Source: Myrica gale (lineage: Eukaryota > Streptophyta > Magnoliopsida > Fagales > Myricaceae). From it: a DNA stretch of 64,000 nucleotides. The DNA lies in assembly GCA_963930655.1 (NCBI GenBank), contig OZ005600.1:15523501-15587500 (forward strand). Direction: 5' to 3'. A program made the translations under genes and the position numbers. Positions 36,545 to 48,900 of the stretch are shown here, in pieces. The notes under the pieces are model-generated. The model did not search any database, was not told where the DNA came from, and worked only from the letters and a program-made list of their open reading frames with translations. Every line of letters begins with the position of its first letter. The stretch's first letter is position 1.

Positions 36545-37570
36545 TCAAGGTCGAACAACATCACGGAAAAGTCGCAGCGTCATCAGGAAATATCCCGGAA
36601 TCTTCTGTGGATCTGCCTCTGTTTTCAAATCATCCAGGGTCTTCTTGATTTCTTCCAACTGTTTGTTGACGTCCTTCATATTAGCCACGATCGTCTTGTT
36701 ACGCAGCATCACAACAGTGCTCCCCTTCAAAGGCGGTCTGGAGCTTCTCTTAGTCTTTTTGGAGCCACTGGACAAGGTGAACTTGTTCAGTGCTCTCATA
36801 ACCCTCCTACGAGTCTCCCCGTTAGCGATCACGACACTCCTGAAAATGAGGAAGTGAGTCAGAAACACGTCGTATATGAGGCTATAATCCTTAATTCACC
36901 AAGCCTCATCCATAATCAGCTCAAACATGTACAACGAGAAATCTATTCGTGTTTGCTGGCCCAGCAAGAGCATGCACCGAGCTCTAGCGAATGGGCACTC
37001 TGTGCCAAAAGTTATACCATCGACGTTTGACGTCCAGATGAGGTGCAAAATCAGCTAAAACACTAAGAACTCACTCTGTTTGATTATGCTACCAACAACT
37101 GCAAGGTCTTCCCCTTCATAAGAGTCCATAGGTCCTGCTCTGATGTCCTCTGCTCATCAGTCAAGGGTACTACCAGGAAGTAGAGGGTCTCAGGCCGAGG
37201 GCAGTGTAAGAAATCAACAATGACGTCTGTGGAGAATGTGAATTGCACTCTTCACACTTCCAACTCCACTTTAGGTGCTCTATCTGCCAGGACAAGTGCG
37301 CAGAAGAAATCGTACATGAGGGTGTCAACAAAGAAACCATCCATCCATTAGAGCTGATGCAGGAATCTCTGGTACTCGAAGAGCTGGTAGAGGGAATGCT
37401 CCTCGTGCAACAAGTCATCAAAATCAGAGAGCGTCATTGGACACTCTCTGGCCACCGGCCGCCCCCTCCAGTACTGCATTCGCCTCTCCAGGGTCATCAT
37501 CAGATTAACGACCTCCTGCTCTTGGGACGACGATCCTCGAAGTGCGCAGACGCATGGCTCCTGACATTTT
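36545..37570 (-). pseudogene. Plant transposon protein (PF20167-like), decayed
   Basis: The minus strand holds broken frames that in order resemble the putative plant transposon protein domain. First is an N-terminal stretch with RMQYWRGRPVAREC (about 37490-37430). Next comes a segment with FTFSTDVIVDFLHCPRPET (about 37250-37170), then one with LILHLIWTSNVDGITFGTECPFARARC (about 37065-36960) leading to a Lys-rich tail and coiled coil ending at 36545. In-frame stops and frameshifts occur throughout. The assignment rests on overall pattern only. Confidence 0.45.
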
Positions 37571-38955
37571 AGGTATGCTGCAACAATTGTAATGTATGTG
37601 TTAATATATAATCACAATAACATAATTGAAATATTAAATAATTAAGCTGCAACGAAATAGCAATCCATCTCCAATTCCAGCGATCGATCACGAAAATATA
37701 ACGATCAATCGCATAAGTAACGATCGATCGCGTATGCAGAAACTGTGTGTTTTGTAACATATCGATCCATCGGTGAAAAGATCAATCGATCACTGGAATC
37801 TTACTATTGATCAGTCCATTCGGACGATCGATCGGTACTTAGTAAAACGATGCATTTCAAATCGAACCTACCGATCGATTGCTCATTGTATAAGCGATCG
37901 ATCCCTCCGACAGTTAAAATGCACAGTATTAGGGATCGATTGATCGGTCCCACATGCGATCAATCGTCTACAAATCTAAATGCACAGTTTTGATCACCGA
38001 ATGTCGATCGTTGAACTAAGACGATAGATTGTCATTTCTCAACAACTACCTACCGATGGATCGCCTTGAACATGTGATCGATCAGTGCAGGGACGATGGC
38101 AAAAAAATCACAGTTCCTATAATAACCCAAAACACGCCCAAAGTCACCCCAAATTGATCCCTATACAATCCTAAACTCTTAAAACATACATTAACATTGA
38201 AAAAACTACATTTTTATGGACCTAAATGGATCATATAGAACATTTAAAAAACTAAACCAAAAATGAATTTAAAACTGCTTAAAAAACAACATAAGTGCGT
38301 ACCTTTGATGTAGATGACAACGGGGGAAGATTCCACGCACTTTGGAAGACAATGCAGCACGAAATCGCTTGTAGAAAGTTGAGAGGATTTGGTGAGAATT
38401 TTTGGAGATAATCGGGAAAAATGAGTTCAAAGATTTCATATAATCGTTCGCACCGTTCGATCGGTTTTTGTGTGACGATCGATCGCTAGTTTTTTCAACA
38501 TGTGGCGCTCTATCATTCGTTGAATCATCGATTGATCGCTCATTCAACGATCGAACGACGATTCGAAAACTGACGGTTGTGTAACACGTTGCACATTTCC
38601 ATTCGTTGTAGTGGCGATCGAATAGTAGAATCTAACGAACCGATCGATCACTTAGTAAAGCTACGTGTTTATTGGTCAACGATTGATTAGTTTATGTACT
38701 ACCGATCAATCGATATTGGTGATGACATAATTTCGTCGCCAAACACTTTGTATTTGTGACAGAGCGTTTCGTCATAAAAGGCGCAATCGAACGTTAATGG
38801 ACCGATCGATCGTCGGGTGACAAAACTTTTCGTCACAAAAAATTGACTTTTAGTGACGAAAATTTTATTTCGTCACACATCAAACCTTGAGTGACGAAAA
38901 TTTTAAGTAACGAAATTCATTTCGTCACCGAGAATTTCGTCACAAAATGTCAAAT

Positions 38956-39475
38956 TTCTAGTAGTTACTACGACTGGCTTAAAAATTCACATTAAAACCT
39001 CGAGACATATACAAGGATCCCTACACATCCATTTGTGTAGAGGGTAGTTGTGAGAGACTGAATTTCGGGTGGTATTCCAAGTCAATATGTCCACACTACG
39101 GGCGACAAATTTTCTTACATTTTCTAGAGAGCTTTGAACTTAAACTACCCGATGTAATGAACGATTCTATTTGATGTAATGAACGATTCTATTTTAGAAA
39201 CAAGGGACCAAGCTATGAGTATTTTGCACCAATAGTAATCAGGAAAATCAAATAAATAATAAGAGAGCTATTTAAACAATGAACAATAGAAGAAACAAAA
39301 ATATAAATCTCTTTTTCTTTTTCTTTTTGTAATGAGAAAAATCTATTGGACCCTCCTCTATATACCGGACCGAACTCGTATAAAAGTAGAATTTTTCCCA
39401 AAAAGGAAACAAATAGAAAGTGCAAATGAAGGAAAGCTTGAGAAGAAAGGTCGTCGAAAAAAGCGCATTGTCTTT
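38956..39475. other. AT-rich spacer between the CACTA-like element and the solo LTR
   Basis: No gene. A short tandem repeat of TGATGTAATGAACGATTCTATTT occurs at about 39150-39195. Confidence 0.4.
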
Positions 39476-39564
39476 CAAAGTGTTAGCATATTGCCTATAT
39501 TTTCCTGATTTAGGAAGATCATGGAAATATATCTTTTGTGATCTTCCTGAATCAGGAAGATATT

Positions 39565-40068
39565 TGTTACAAGAAGAAGGGAGTTAGGGCTGGAAAGTTG
39601 GAGTCTTGTTGCAAATGAGTTTTGGGGAGGAAAAAGTGATGTCGGCATTTTGCAAGGAGTTAGAAAAGTTAGAAGTTTCGGGGTTTTGGGAGCTGAAGGG
39701 AAGCTTGGTCGTATTTCCAGTCAAGACTTTGGTCGGGTAAATGGGCTTTGGGCCTATTAGTTGAGTGGGCTTCGGGCCTATTATATGTGGGCTTCAGGCC
39801 TATTAGTTATATTAGATGTTTGGTTGTCTTTGGGCTATTTCCATTAGCTGTAGTTCCTGGCCCAGCCCGTGTGGGTGGAAAAACCAGTTTATAGGGCACC
39901 TGCATTGCTTTGGGGTTTTTGTCGAATCTGTGTTGAGTTGTTAGACGATGGAGGCTTGCCACCTCGAATTGGCCTTATCATTTCCATTTCTATGAATGAA
40001 TTGAAGTCTTTTCTCATTACAAAATTTTCTTAGCTAAATCTAAAGTTACAATCTAGAAATTTGTAACA
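39565..40068 (+). repeat. Left LTR of the Gypsy element
   Basis: 504 bp, starts TGTTACAAGAAG and ends TTGTAACA. The primer binding site follows within 4 bases. Confidence 0.93.
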
Positions 40069-40094
40069 ATTTGGTATCAGAGCATCTTCATGGA

Positions 40095-43000
40095 ATGGCA
40101 GAGGGTACTCGTGTAGTGAAGTTAGCTGAAGGGTTGGAGGAAGTGCAAGCAGAACAACAAGCCCAAAGAGTGTGTATAGAGGAGCTGATGCAGTAGCTGG
40201 AACATCTGACCTTGGGTCTTCAAGCTGTGGTCCAGATGCTGGATCCAAATAGGCAGGAACCACCTGCACATGGGCATCATCATCATCAAAACTAGGAGGT
40301 AGGAGGGGTCCAAATGAGGTCAGTACGCTTGGATTTTCCAAGATTTGAGGGTGAGGATCCCACAGGTTGGCTTTATAGGGCCAATCAATTTTTTGCCTAC
40401 AACCCACAACACCACAACACAAGATTTTCATGGCCTCATTTCATATGGAGGGTAAGGCATTAATTTGGTTTAGAGAGGCAGAAAATTCTGGAGCTATTAC
40501 AAGTTGGGAGGGTTTTGAGAGGGCTCTACTAAACCGATTTGGTCCTCAAGTTTATGATGACCCCATGGAAGGGTTAGTAAGGCTCAAACAAACAGGGACA
40601 GTTGAGGAGTATACTAGTCAGTTTGAAATTTTAGCAAACAGGTTGGGTGGGTTGGATGAAAATCATAAACTAAGCTGCTCCCTCAGTGGCTTAAAGGATG
40701 AGATCAGACTCTCCATTAAGATGCATACAGAAAGTGTTTGCTTTGGCTAGGATGTAGGAAGAATATCTAATGGTAGGGAGGAAGTCAATGAGAGCCGGGC
40801 CAAGCAATTTCTCTACTCCTAACGTGGCACAACCAATCACCAATGTTGTCCCTAAACAGAATGTGAGAGTTCAGCGAATTTCACCTCAGCAAATGAAAGA
40901 GAGGTGGGACAAGGGCCTATGTTACCACTGCGATTCCAAGTGGAATTCGGACCACAAATGCCCAAACTTAAAGTTGTACATGGTGGAGGGGAGTGAAGAG
41001 TTCATGGAGAAAACTTCTTTTGAGCAGGAAAACGAGGGGCAGCAAGTGGAGGATGAGGTGATAGAGGTGGAAACTTGTGAAGAGAGACCAAACATCTCTC
41101 TCCATGTCATTGCAGGGTCGGTTATGTCCAGCTCTATGAGAACCATGCGGGTCAAGGGCAGCTTGTACAACCAAGACATAGTGGTGCTGATTGACAGTGG
41201 GAGCACCCATAACTTTGTGGACCCAGCAGTAATTAAAAGGTCTCAATTGACCATTAACTCTAGGCACAATCTGAGTGTGACCGTGGCTAATGGAGAACGA
41301 ATAAGCAGTGAAGGGAAAGTTAATAATATGAAGGTTAAAATGCAAGGGGAGACTTTCTCCTTGGATGCTTTCGTGTTGGTCTTAGGGGGTGTGACATGGT
41401 GTTGGGAGTCCAATGGCTGAAAACTCTAGGAACCATTTCCTGGAATTTTAATGACTTAAGTATGCGGTTTGAGCACAATTCGAGGGAAGTTCTATTGCGT
41501 GGGTTGGTAGCAACCCAATTCATGCAAGACACTATCAATTTAAGAATGATTAAGGGAGAAAAAAGGGGACTGTTCTTGTAAATGGTGTTGACCGACAGTA
41601 AAGACAAGGATGAGCATATTAGCAATGCTGAAGGGGTAGAGCTGCTGCAACGCTTTCCTGAGGTTTTTGAGGAACCTAAAGGACTTCCTCCAAAGAGGTC
41701 TCATGACCATGCAATCGTGTTGAAAGAAGGAACTCAGCCTGTTAGTGTGAGACCCTACCGCTATGCATACTACCAAAAGGATGAAATTGAGAAGATAGTG
41801 CAAGAGTTGCTGGGGTCAGGTGTGGTTAGGGCTTCCCAAAGCCCCTTTTCATCCCCGGTTTTACTAGTTCGAAAGGCTGATGGGGAGTTGGCGTCTTTGT
41901 GTAGACTATCAGGCCTTAAATAGTGCTACAGTCAAAGACAAATTTCTCATTCCAGTTATAGATGAGCTGCTGGACGAACTCCATAGGGCAAGGATCTTTT
42001 CTAAGATGGATTTGCGATCTAGTTATCACCAGATCAGAGTAAAGGAGGAAGACATCTCAAAAACAGCATTTCGAACGCATGAGGGACACTATGAGTTTTT
42101 AGTGATGCTCTTCGGGCTCACTAACGCCCCTTCAACATTTCAGTCCCTAATGAATGAGGTTTTTAGACCGTACCTTCGAAAATTCATTTTGATTTTTTTA
42201 ATGATATTTTGGTTTATAGTAGGAGCATGGAAGAGCATGTACAACACTTGGAAGTGACTCTGAGAGTGTTGCAGGAGCACCACCTCTTTGCTAAGAGGTC
42301 CAAATGCAAGTTTGCGTGTGATGTAGTAGACTATTGGGGCATTTAATATCGGCCCAGGGAGTAAGGGCAGATCCATCCAAGCTGCAGGCCATGCTAGATT
42401 GGCCAATTCCTAAGTCCCTTAAGGCCTTGAGGGGCTTCCTCGGTCTTACGGGGTATTATCGAAAGTTTATTAAGGGGTATGGGATGTTAGCTGCCCCTCT
42501 CACCAACCTACTCAAGAAGAATGGGTTCCATTGGGGTGAAGAGGCACAAACGGCCTTCGCTAAGCTTAAACAAGCGGTGACTTATCCTCCGGTATTATCT
42601 TTGCCAGATTTTACTAAATCCTTTGTGATAGAATGTGATGCTTCCGGCAGTGGAATGAGGGCTGTTTTGATGAAAGATGGGAGGCCACTTGCATATTTCA
42701 GCAAGGCGTTAAAGGGTAGGATGCTATCTATGTCGACTTATGAAAGGGAACTCCTAGCTTTAGTGAGTGTCATTCGTAAGTGGAGACCATACCTGCTGGG
42801 GCAGACCTTCAAGGTTCGCACGGATCAGCAAAGTTTGAAACACTTGCTTGAACAGAAGGTAGGAACCCCTCTACAGTAGAAGTGGGTTACTAAGCTCTTG
42901 GGATATGACTTTTTGGTGGAGTATAAGCAAGGGCGAGACAATAAGGTCGCTGATCTTTATCTAGAAAATTTGAAGAATTGGAAAGGGAGGAAAAAGGAGA

Positions 43001-45117
43001 GCTCAAGGCGATTTCGTTCCCTATTGCTACGTGGTTGGCAGAGGTGAGACATGCTTATTTAACTGATCCTCACTTGCAAGATCTCCTTGCAAAGTTTCAA
43101 GAGGGAAGGTTGGATCCCCTCAAATATCAACTGGTGAATGGTTTGTTGTACTACAAGAACAAAATTTATATTGGGGATGATTTGGCTATTGAGGAAAGGA
43201 TTCTACAGTTGGTTCATGACAGCCGAATGGGTGGACACGCTGGGTATGAAAAATCCTACTAAAGAGCTAAGAGGGATTTCTATTGGCAGGGAATGAAACA
43301 CGATATCAGAACATACATCAAACAGTGCTATATTTGCCAACAAAATAAGTATGAAAACATGTTGCCAGCCGGCTTACTTCAGCCACTGCCCATCCCTCAA
43401 ATACCTTGGACCAACATCTCCATGGATTTCATAGAGGGATTGCCTAAATCATAGGCTATAGTGTGATTTTTGTGATTGTGGATAGGCTAACTAAGTACAG
43501 TCATTTCTTGCCACTCAAACACCCCTATACAGCCAAGCTAGTGGCTCAGACATTCATGCAAAATGTTTTCAAACTACATGGGTTTTCCGAATCCATAATC
43601 TTAGATAGAGATCCAATTTTTACTATGAGTTTTTGGCAAGAATTATTTCGCATGCAAGATGTGAAGCTCAATCTCAGCACACCATACCAGCCACAAACAG
43701 ATGGACAGACAGAGGCCATTAACAAATGTTTGGAAGGTTATCTCAGGTGCATGATTGGGGACAAACCTAAAGGCTGGGTTGATTGGCTAACATTGGCCGA
43801 ATGGAATCACAACACAAGCATGAATTTTTCAACAAAGATGACACCTTTTGAGGCGGTTTATGGCTACTTACCTCCCTGGTTTCCGACATATGAACCGGGT
43901 ACCACCGCTGTTGCAGCAGTAGATGACACCCTGCGCAACCGCGAGCTCCTTATGTCACTGCTTCGGGAGAACCTGCAAAAGGCACAAAATCGAATGAAGA
44001 AATACGCTAACTTGAAGCACAGGGAGAGAGAATTTAAGGAGGGCGATCTCGTTTACCTTCGGTTGCAACCTTACCGGCAGCTTTCGGTTAGATAGCTCCA
44101 CAATCAGAAATTATCTCCGCGGTACTATGGGCCCTTCCCAGTGCTCCAGCGGGTTGGATCTGTCGCCTACCGCCTTGATCTGCCACCAGGGTCCGCTATT
44201 CACCCGATTTTTCACGTGTCCTAGCTCAAACCGTCGTTGCAGCAGTAGATGACACCCTGCGCAACCGCGAGCTCCTTATGTAACTGCTTCGGGAGAACCT
44301 GCAAAAGGCACAAAATCGAATGAAGAAATACGCTAACTTGAAGCACAGGGAGAGAGAATTTAAGGAGGGCGATCTCGTTTACCTTCGGTTGCAACCTTAC
44401 CGGCAGCTTTCGGTTAGATAGCTCCACAATCAGAAATTATCTCTGCGGTACTATGGGCCCTTCCCAGTGCTCCAGCGGGTTGGATCTGTCGCCTACCGCC
44501 TTGATCTGCCACCATGGTCCGCTATTCACCCGATTTTTCACGTGTCCTAGCTCAAACCGCCGTTGCAGCAGTAGATGACACCCTGCGCAACCGCGAGCTC
44601 CTTATGTCACTGCTTCGGGAGAACCTGCAAAAGGCACAAAATCGAATGAAGAAATACGCTAACTTGAAGCACAGGGAGAGAATTTAAGGAGGGCGATCTC
44701 GTTTACCTTCGGTTGCAACCTTACCGACAGCTTTCGGTTAGACAGCGCCACAATCAGAAATTATCTCTGCGATACTATGGGCCCTTCCCAGTGCTCCAGC
44801 GGGTTGGATCCATCGCCTACCTCCTTGATCTGCCACCAGGGTCCGCTATTCACCCGATTTTTCACGTGTCCCAGCTCAAACCGCACATCGGCAGTCGTGT
44901 ATTGCCATTAGCAACACTACCACCCACTAATTCGCAAAGGGAGCTCCGTCCAGAACCAGTCGTGGTGCTTGACCGTCGTCCCACGAGATCATGATCGAGA
45001 GCAGTGATCGAGGTGCTTGTACAGTGGCATGGCCAGAACCGAGACGACGCCAGTTAGGAGAAACTCTTCCATCTTCAACGCGATTTTCCACACCTTGCGG
45101 GCAAGGTGTTTTGAGGG
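40095..45117 (+). pseudogene. Gypsy gag-pol, broken
   Basis: Gag: a start at 40095 is followed by TAG at 40194-40196. The main gag region is 40430-40750, with a CCHC-like knuckle near 40918-40963 (CYHCDSKWNSDHKC). Protease: IDSGSTHNF near 41188-41214. Reverse transcriptase: 41880-42260; its catalytic box reads FND where family members have a second Asp, and a frame change sits just before it. RNase H: 42334-42879. Integrase: zinc region near 43210-43345, core 43463-43850 (DRLTKYSHFLPLKHPY; STPYQPQTDGQTEA). The chromodomain-like end is near 45000-45115. In-frame stops occur at about 42877, 43259 and 43453, and in the chromodomain. No protein could be complete. Confidence 0.88.
43911..44888 (+). 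repeat. 326-bp tandem triplication inside the Gypsy integrase C-terminal region
   Basis: Copies start at 43911, 44237 and 44563 with the same TTGCAGCAGTAGATGACACC. Spacing is exactly 326 bp both times. The unit covers the end of the integrase and its link to the chromodomain. 326 is not a multiple of three, and stops occur within the units. Only the third copy runs on into the rest of the gene. Confidence 0.95.
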
Positions 45118-45125
45118 GGGAGTAT

Positions 45126-45630
45126 TGTTACAAGAAGAAGGGAGTTAGGGCTGGAAAGTTGGAGTCTTGTTGCAAATGAGTTTTGGGGAGGAAGAAGTGA
45201 TGTCGGCATTTTGCAAGGAGTTAGAAGAGTTAGAAGTTTCGGTGTTTCGGGAGCTGAAGGGAAGCTTGGTCGTATTTCCAGTCAATACTTTGGTCGGGTA
45301 AATGGGCTTTGGGCCTATTAGTTGAGTGGGCTTCGGGCCTATTAATTGTGGGCTTCAGGCCTATTAGTTATATTAGATGTTTGGTTGTCTTTGGGCTATT
45401 TCCATTAGCTGTAGTTCCTGGCCCAGCCCGTGTGGGTGGAAAAACCAGTTTATAGGGCACCTGCATTGCTTTTCGGGTTTTTGTCGAATCTGTGTTGAGT
45501 TGTTAGACGATGGAGGCTTGCCACCTCGAATTGGCCATATCATTTCCATTTCTATGAATGAATTGAAGTCTTTTCTCATTACAATATTTTCTTAGCTAAA
45601 TCTAAAGTTACAATCTAGAAATCTGTAACA
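45126..45630 (+). repeat. Right LTR of the Gypsy element
   Basis: 505 bp, nearly identical to the left LTR; differences include A/G changes near 45194 and 45227 and a short indel near 45343. It is preceded by the purine tract. Confidence 0.93.
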
Positions 45631-45709
45631 ATATTCTCATATCCCAAAGATTGTGATTTGTAATTATTCTATTGATTCCGCTTACCTTGTATAGCTCTCT
45701 CCCTCCTCC

Positions 45710-45718
45710 TATAAAAGG
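45710..45718 (+). promoter_or_regulatory. TATA box of the solo LTR, upstream of the PP2C gene
   Basis: TATAAAAGG in a pyrimidine-rich context, inside the right part of the solo LTR. It is 267 bp before the PP2C ATG at 45985, in the same orientation. It could serve as the PP2C promoter; that is inference. Confidence 0.45.
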
Positions 45719-45984
45719 ACGGGTCATTGTACTGTTTAAACATACATCTGAATATACAAAACATTCTTCATTCTCTCTGTATTTTCTATTAATTCAACAC
45801 AAAGAATGCGGCTTGACTAACCATTCAAAAAAAGGCTTTAATACTTAGGAAAAAAAGGCTTTAATCCTCCCGCAGGTCTCTCCTTCAAGTCCAACCCCCC
45901 CTCTTGCTTGACACATATCTCTTCTGCTCTGTTTCAATCTTCTCTTTACTGAAGTTCTTTGAACACAGCTGACAGAAGCATATC

Positions 45985-48900
45985 ATGATTGGCAGAGAAA
46001 TCATCCACAAGATGAAATTCGGTGAACTTCCTTTTCTTTCTCTGCTCTTTTTGGTCGTCTTATTTAATTTTGTTTGAGTTAATGGTGCTGTAGCTGTAGT
46101 TCTTCAATATTTTTTCGCTTCTAAGTTTGGAGTTTTCTTTCTTTCTTTCGTTAGTTTTTTTTCCTTTCCTTCTTTTGGCCATTAGCCTTTGCAAGTGATT
46201 GTTGTAACGAAGTAGCTTTCTAGTTTTTTATGGCAGTGATTGAATGATGTTTACATGAGCATCTATTGCACAATAAGGCATGGACTCGAAGTTTTTGTTT
46301 TTTCGCAATATCTTTGTTTAAGAGCTATGTCATTGTTTATAGTACCCAGAAGAAAAAAGAGCTATGTCATTAATATGTAATAGGTCGGGTAGTTTCTGAA
46401 TTGGGTCATTGGTGATTGATCATTCTAAAGAATGGACATTATGAGTAAATTCTGAATTTATGTACGCTCAAAAAAGTGATTCGTGAGTGTTTCGCTCTTT
46501 TTCAAGAAGAAAAATCATGATGAGAAGATGACGAAGTTATAGAGAAGCTAAAACTTGATCTAGAATGTTTTGGTTTTGTTTTTTTGCTTTTCTTTTCCTT
46601 CTTGAATTGTGAAGTCTATTGTATAACTGTGGGACGGTCTACGCTCCATCCCACATGTATAATTCAAATAGGGTCATTCAAAAAGGAAAACAGATTTTTC
46701 CTTTTATGTGTAGTCCACTGCACGTCCACTTCCGCGACACATAGAGGATTTGCTAGTAGGAGCTCTGTCCTACGACACAACCTTAGTTGATATCCATCTC
46801 AGTAGAATTCTGTTTGATGCCAACTTACTCTGTGCCCTCTTATAATCAAAGTTTATTAGGCAGGTAAAATTATGTGCAAGCCTCAACACCTATAATGTTG
46901 GTCACTTTTCATTTGAGATTTAATTTAGGTACTAGGTTCCCATTTGGGGAAATAGTTAACAGAAGCTTTTAGGCATTTCATCATGGGTACTATGATTCAA
47001 TACCTATGCCATTTTCACTTTGAATAACAAGACCCAGAGCTTTCCTTGCATATGGCAGTAGAAAATCTAACGTTGGCAGAGTTATATGCTGTAGACGAAC
47101 TGAAACTAAATATTAGCATCATAACATGTGAGGTGCTAAGATTTCATAATGAAGACATGTATAGATCCTAGACTTAACAAGTTGCACGTATTATTGATGT
47201 TAGCAACTGTCATACATTTCAAGGAGTGTCTAAGATTTTGTTTCTTTTACGCTTCAACATAAAATGATGACAACTTAATTTTCGCTATGGGATCTTTGCA
47301 AAATTCTTACATTATTTATCTGCTCTTGTATATGGATTCATTGGTTGCTTCTCCTTAGGTGAAGGTGGGGTGTGGTTCTTCTGATACAGGAAAAGGCAGA
47401 AGCAAAATGCCAAAGGAGATAACTCATGGCTTTCACATGGTAAAGGGAAAATCGAATCATGCCATGGAAGATTATGTAGTTTCTGAATTCAAGCAAATCA
47501 GCGACAACAAGTTGGGCTTATTTGCAATATTTGATGGCCATTTAGGCCATGACGTTGCAAGCTACTTGCAAATTCACCTATTTGACAATATTTTAAAGCA
47601 GGTTATACATATTTCCTCCAGAAGAATGCGGTTTTATTTTCTGCATGTGATTCTTGAGTATGGTTTTATTTTTTTTATTTTGTTTCAATGGTTGTTATCT
47701 CTACCAAACTTTTGATGATATGTACTTTCATATGCTACAAGCAGGATGACTTCTGGACTGCAACAGAGAATGCTTTAAGGAGAGCTTACCGTGCAACAGA
47801 TGATGAAATATTGGGGAAAGCCCGAGTATTGGGCAAAGGAGGGTCAACGACCGTAACTGCAATCCTGATCAATGGTGAAAAGCTCGTAGTAGCAAATGTA
47901 GGAGACTCTAGAGCTGTTATACGTACCAATGGTAAAGCCAAACAGCTATCTGTTGATCATGAGCCAAGCAAGGAGAGAAGCTTCATTGAGAGTCGTGGTG
48001 GTTTTGTTTCAAACCTTCCAGGTAGTCAGCTTTCTGAAGGAACATCCTAGAGAAGAGCTTTTGTGTTGTTAAAGTCCCAACTATCTGTGTCTCATATCTG
48101 TTACAACCCGTGGTTAGGTGTTTCTGTACATGCTGCAGAGATGAAATCATTTGACAGTTGCAGTAGCATTGAGTTTTCTAGACGCCAATGTCTTTTGACC
48201 TAGGCACTTAATATTTGTTATTTTTATACAGGCTTCTGCAGTTGTGTCATGTGTAATGCACATTATCTTTCTTTCATGGATTTAGCTGTTTATGCTTGAA
48301 GTTTGGCTAGGAAATTAGAGAGTGACATTTTGATGGTCTGTCCAGCTGGAACCAAGTGTATTTTCCCAAAGTAACACCTCTCATGTGAAGAATTCTGTTT
48401 GTCACATATTTATGATAGACGGAATTTGTAGAATATCGCTAGTTTAACTGCCTGACCTCATAGACGGGATTCTTAAATAGCTTTTTTCGTACAAGACCTG
48501 GTTTTTGAATTGAGTGCTATGTTTCTGATGCGTGCAGGAGATGTCCCACGTGTTGACGGACAGCTTGCTGTAGCAAGGGCATTTGGTGATAAGAGCCTGA
48601 AGTTACACCTGAGTTCGGAACCTGATGTGACAGTTGAGATGATCAATGATGATACAGATCTCATTATTTTAGCTAGTGATGGGATATGAAAGGTCAGCTA
48701 ATAGCAGTCGTAATAAGCTTCATGTTGTTTCAATTTACTTTCGGTCAAACTCCATTCTTCTGTCATAGACCATGGAATGATTTAAGAGACTGATTGCTCA
48801 ATGTTTCCCTATTACTTAGTTTTTCCTCAACTCTGATTATATTTGGCTTCAACATTTTCATGCTGATGAAGTTTTTACAGAATAATAATAGTTAACTAAA

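Larger units (their letters stand above)
30200..38955 (-). mobile_element. Second CACTA-like element, decayed, with nested insertions
   Basis: Evidence for one element: CGATCGATCG-rich arrays at both sides (30225-30800; 32650-32880; 35930-36240; 37675-38100; 38440-38830), a Transposase_24-like gene on the minus strand (about 32240-31000), and at the right a TTTCGTCAC/GTGACGAAA stretch ending in CTAGTAGTTAC near 38949-38955. Read inward that is AACTACTAGAAATTTG, close to the common CACTACTAGAAA terminus. The left terminus was not found. About 2.7 kb inside (about 33110-35815) is later material: the flanking sequence with AATCTAAATACATCCTAACATA appears on both sides. No tnp2 gene was seen. Confidence 0.6.
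39560..45635 (+). mobile_element. Ty3/Gypsy LTR retrotransposon (chromovirus-like), 6.07 kb, non-autonomous
   Basis: The element is 39565-45630, flanked by ATATT on both sides (39560-39564 and 45631-45635). LTRs are 39565-40068 and 45126-45630, TGTTAC...GTAACA, with about a dozen differences by eye. The primer binding site TGGTATCAGAGC (initiator tRNA-Met type) starts at about 40072. A purine tract GAGGGGGGAG precedes the right LTR (about 45113-45122). Gene order is gag, protease, reverse transcriptase, RNase H, integrase and a C-terminal chromodomain-like part, which places it among chromoviruses. Several stops and frame changes show that it cannot move on its own. Confidence 0.93.
39476..45804. 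mobile_element. Solo LTR (about 248 bp), split by the Gypsy element
   Basis: The left part is 39481-39564 (starts TGTTAGCATATTGCC); the right part is 45636-45799 (ends TTAATTCAACA). The flanks CAAAG at 39476-39480 and CAAAG at 45800-45804 form an exact 5-bp target duplication. Together with the TG...CA ends this shows an LTR of about 248 bp when the later insertion is removed. The right part contains a TATAAAAGG box (45710-45718) and a pyrimidine-rich stretch, as expected in an LTR promoter. No internal retrotransposon sequence remains, so it is a solo LTR, probably Copia-type by size. It ends about 185 bp before the PP2C start. Confidence 0.85.

Noticed and set aside
40072..40085. tRNA-like sequence after the left LTR
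   Set aside because: It is the primer binding site complementary to initiator tRNA-Met, not a tRNA gene.
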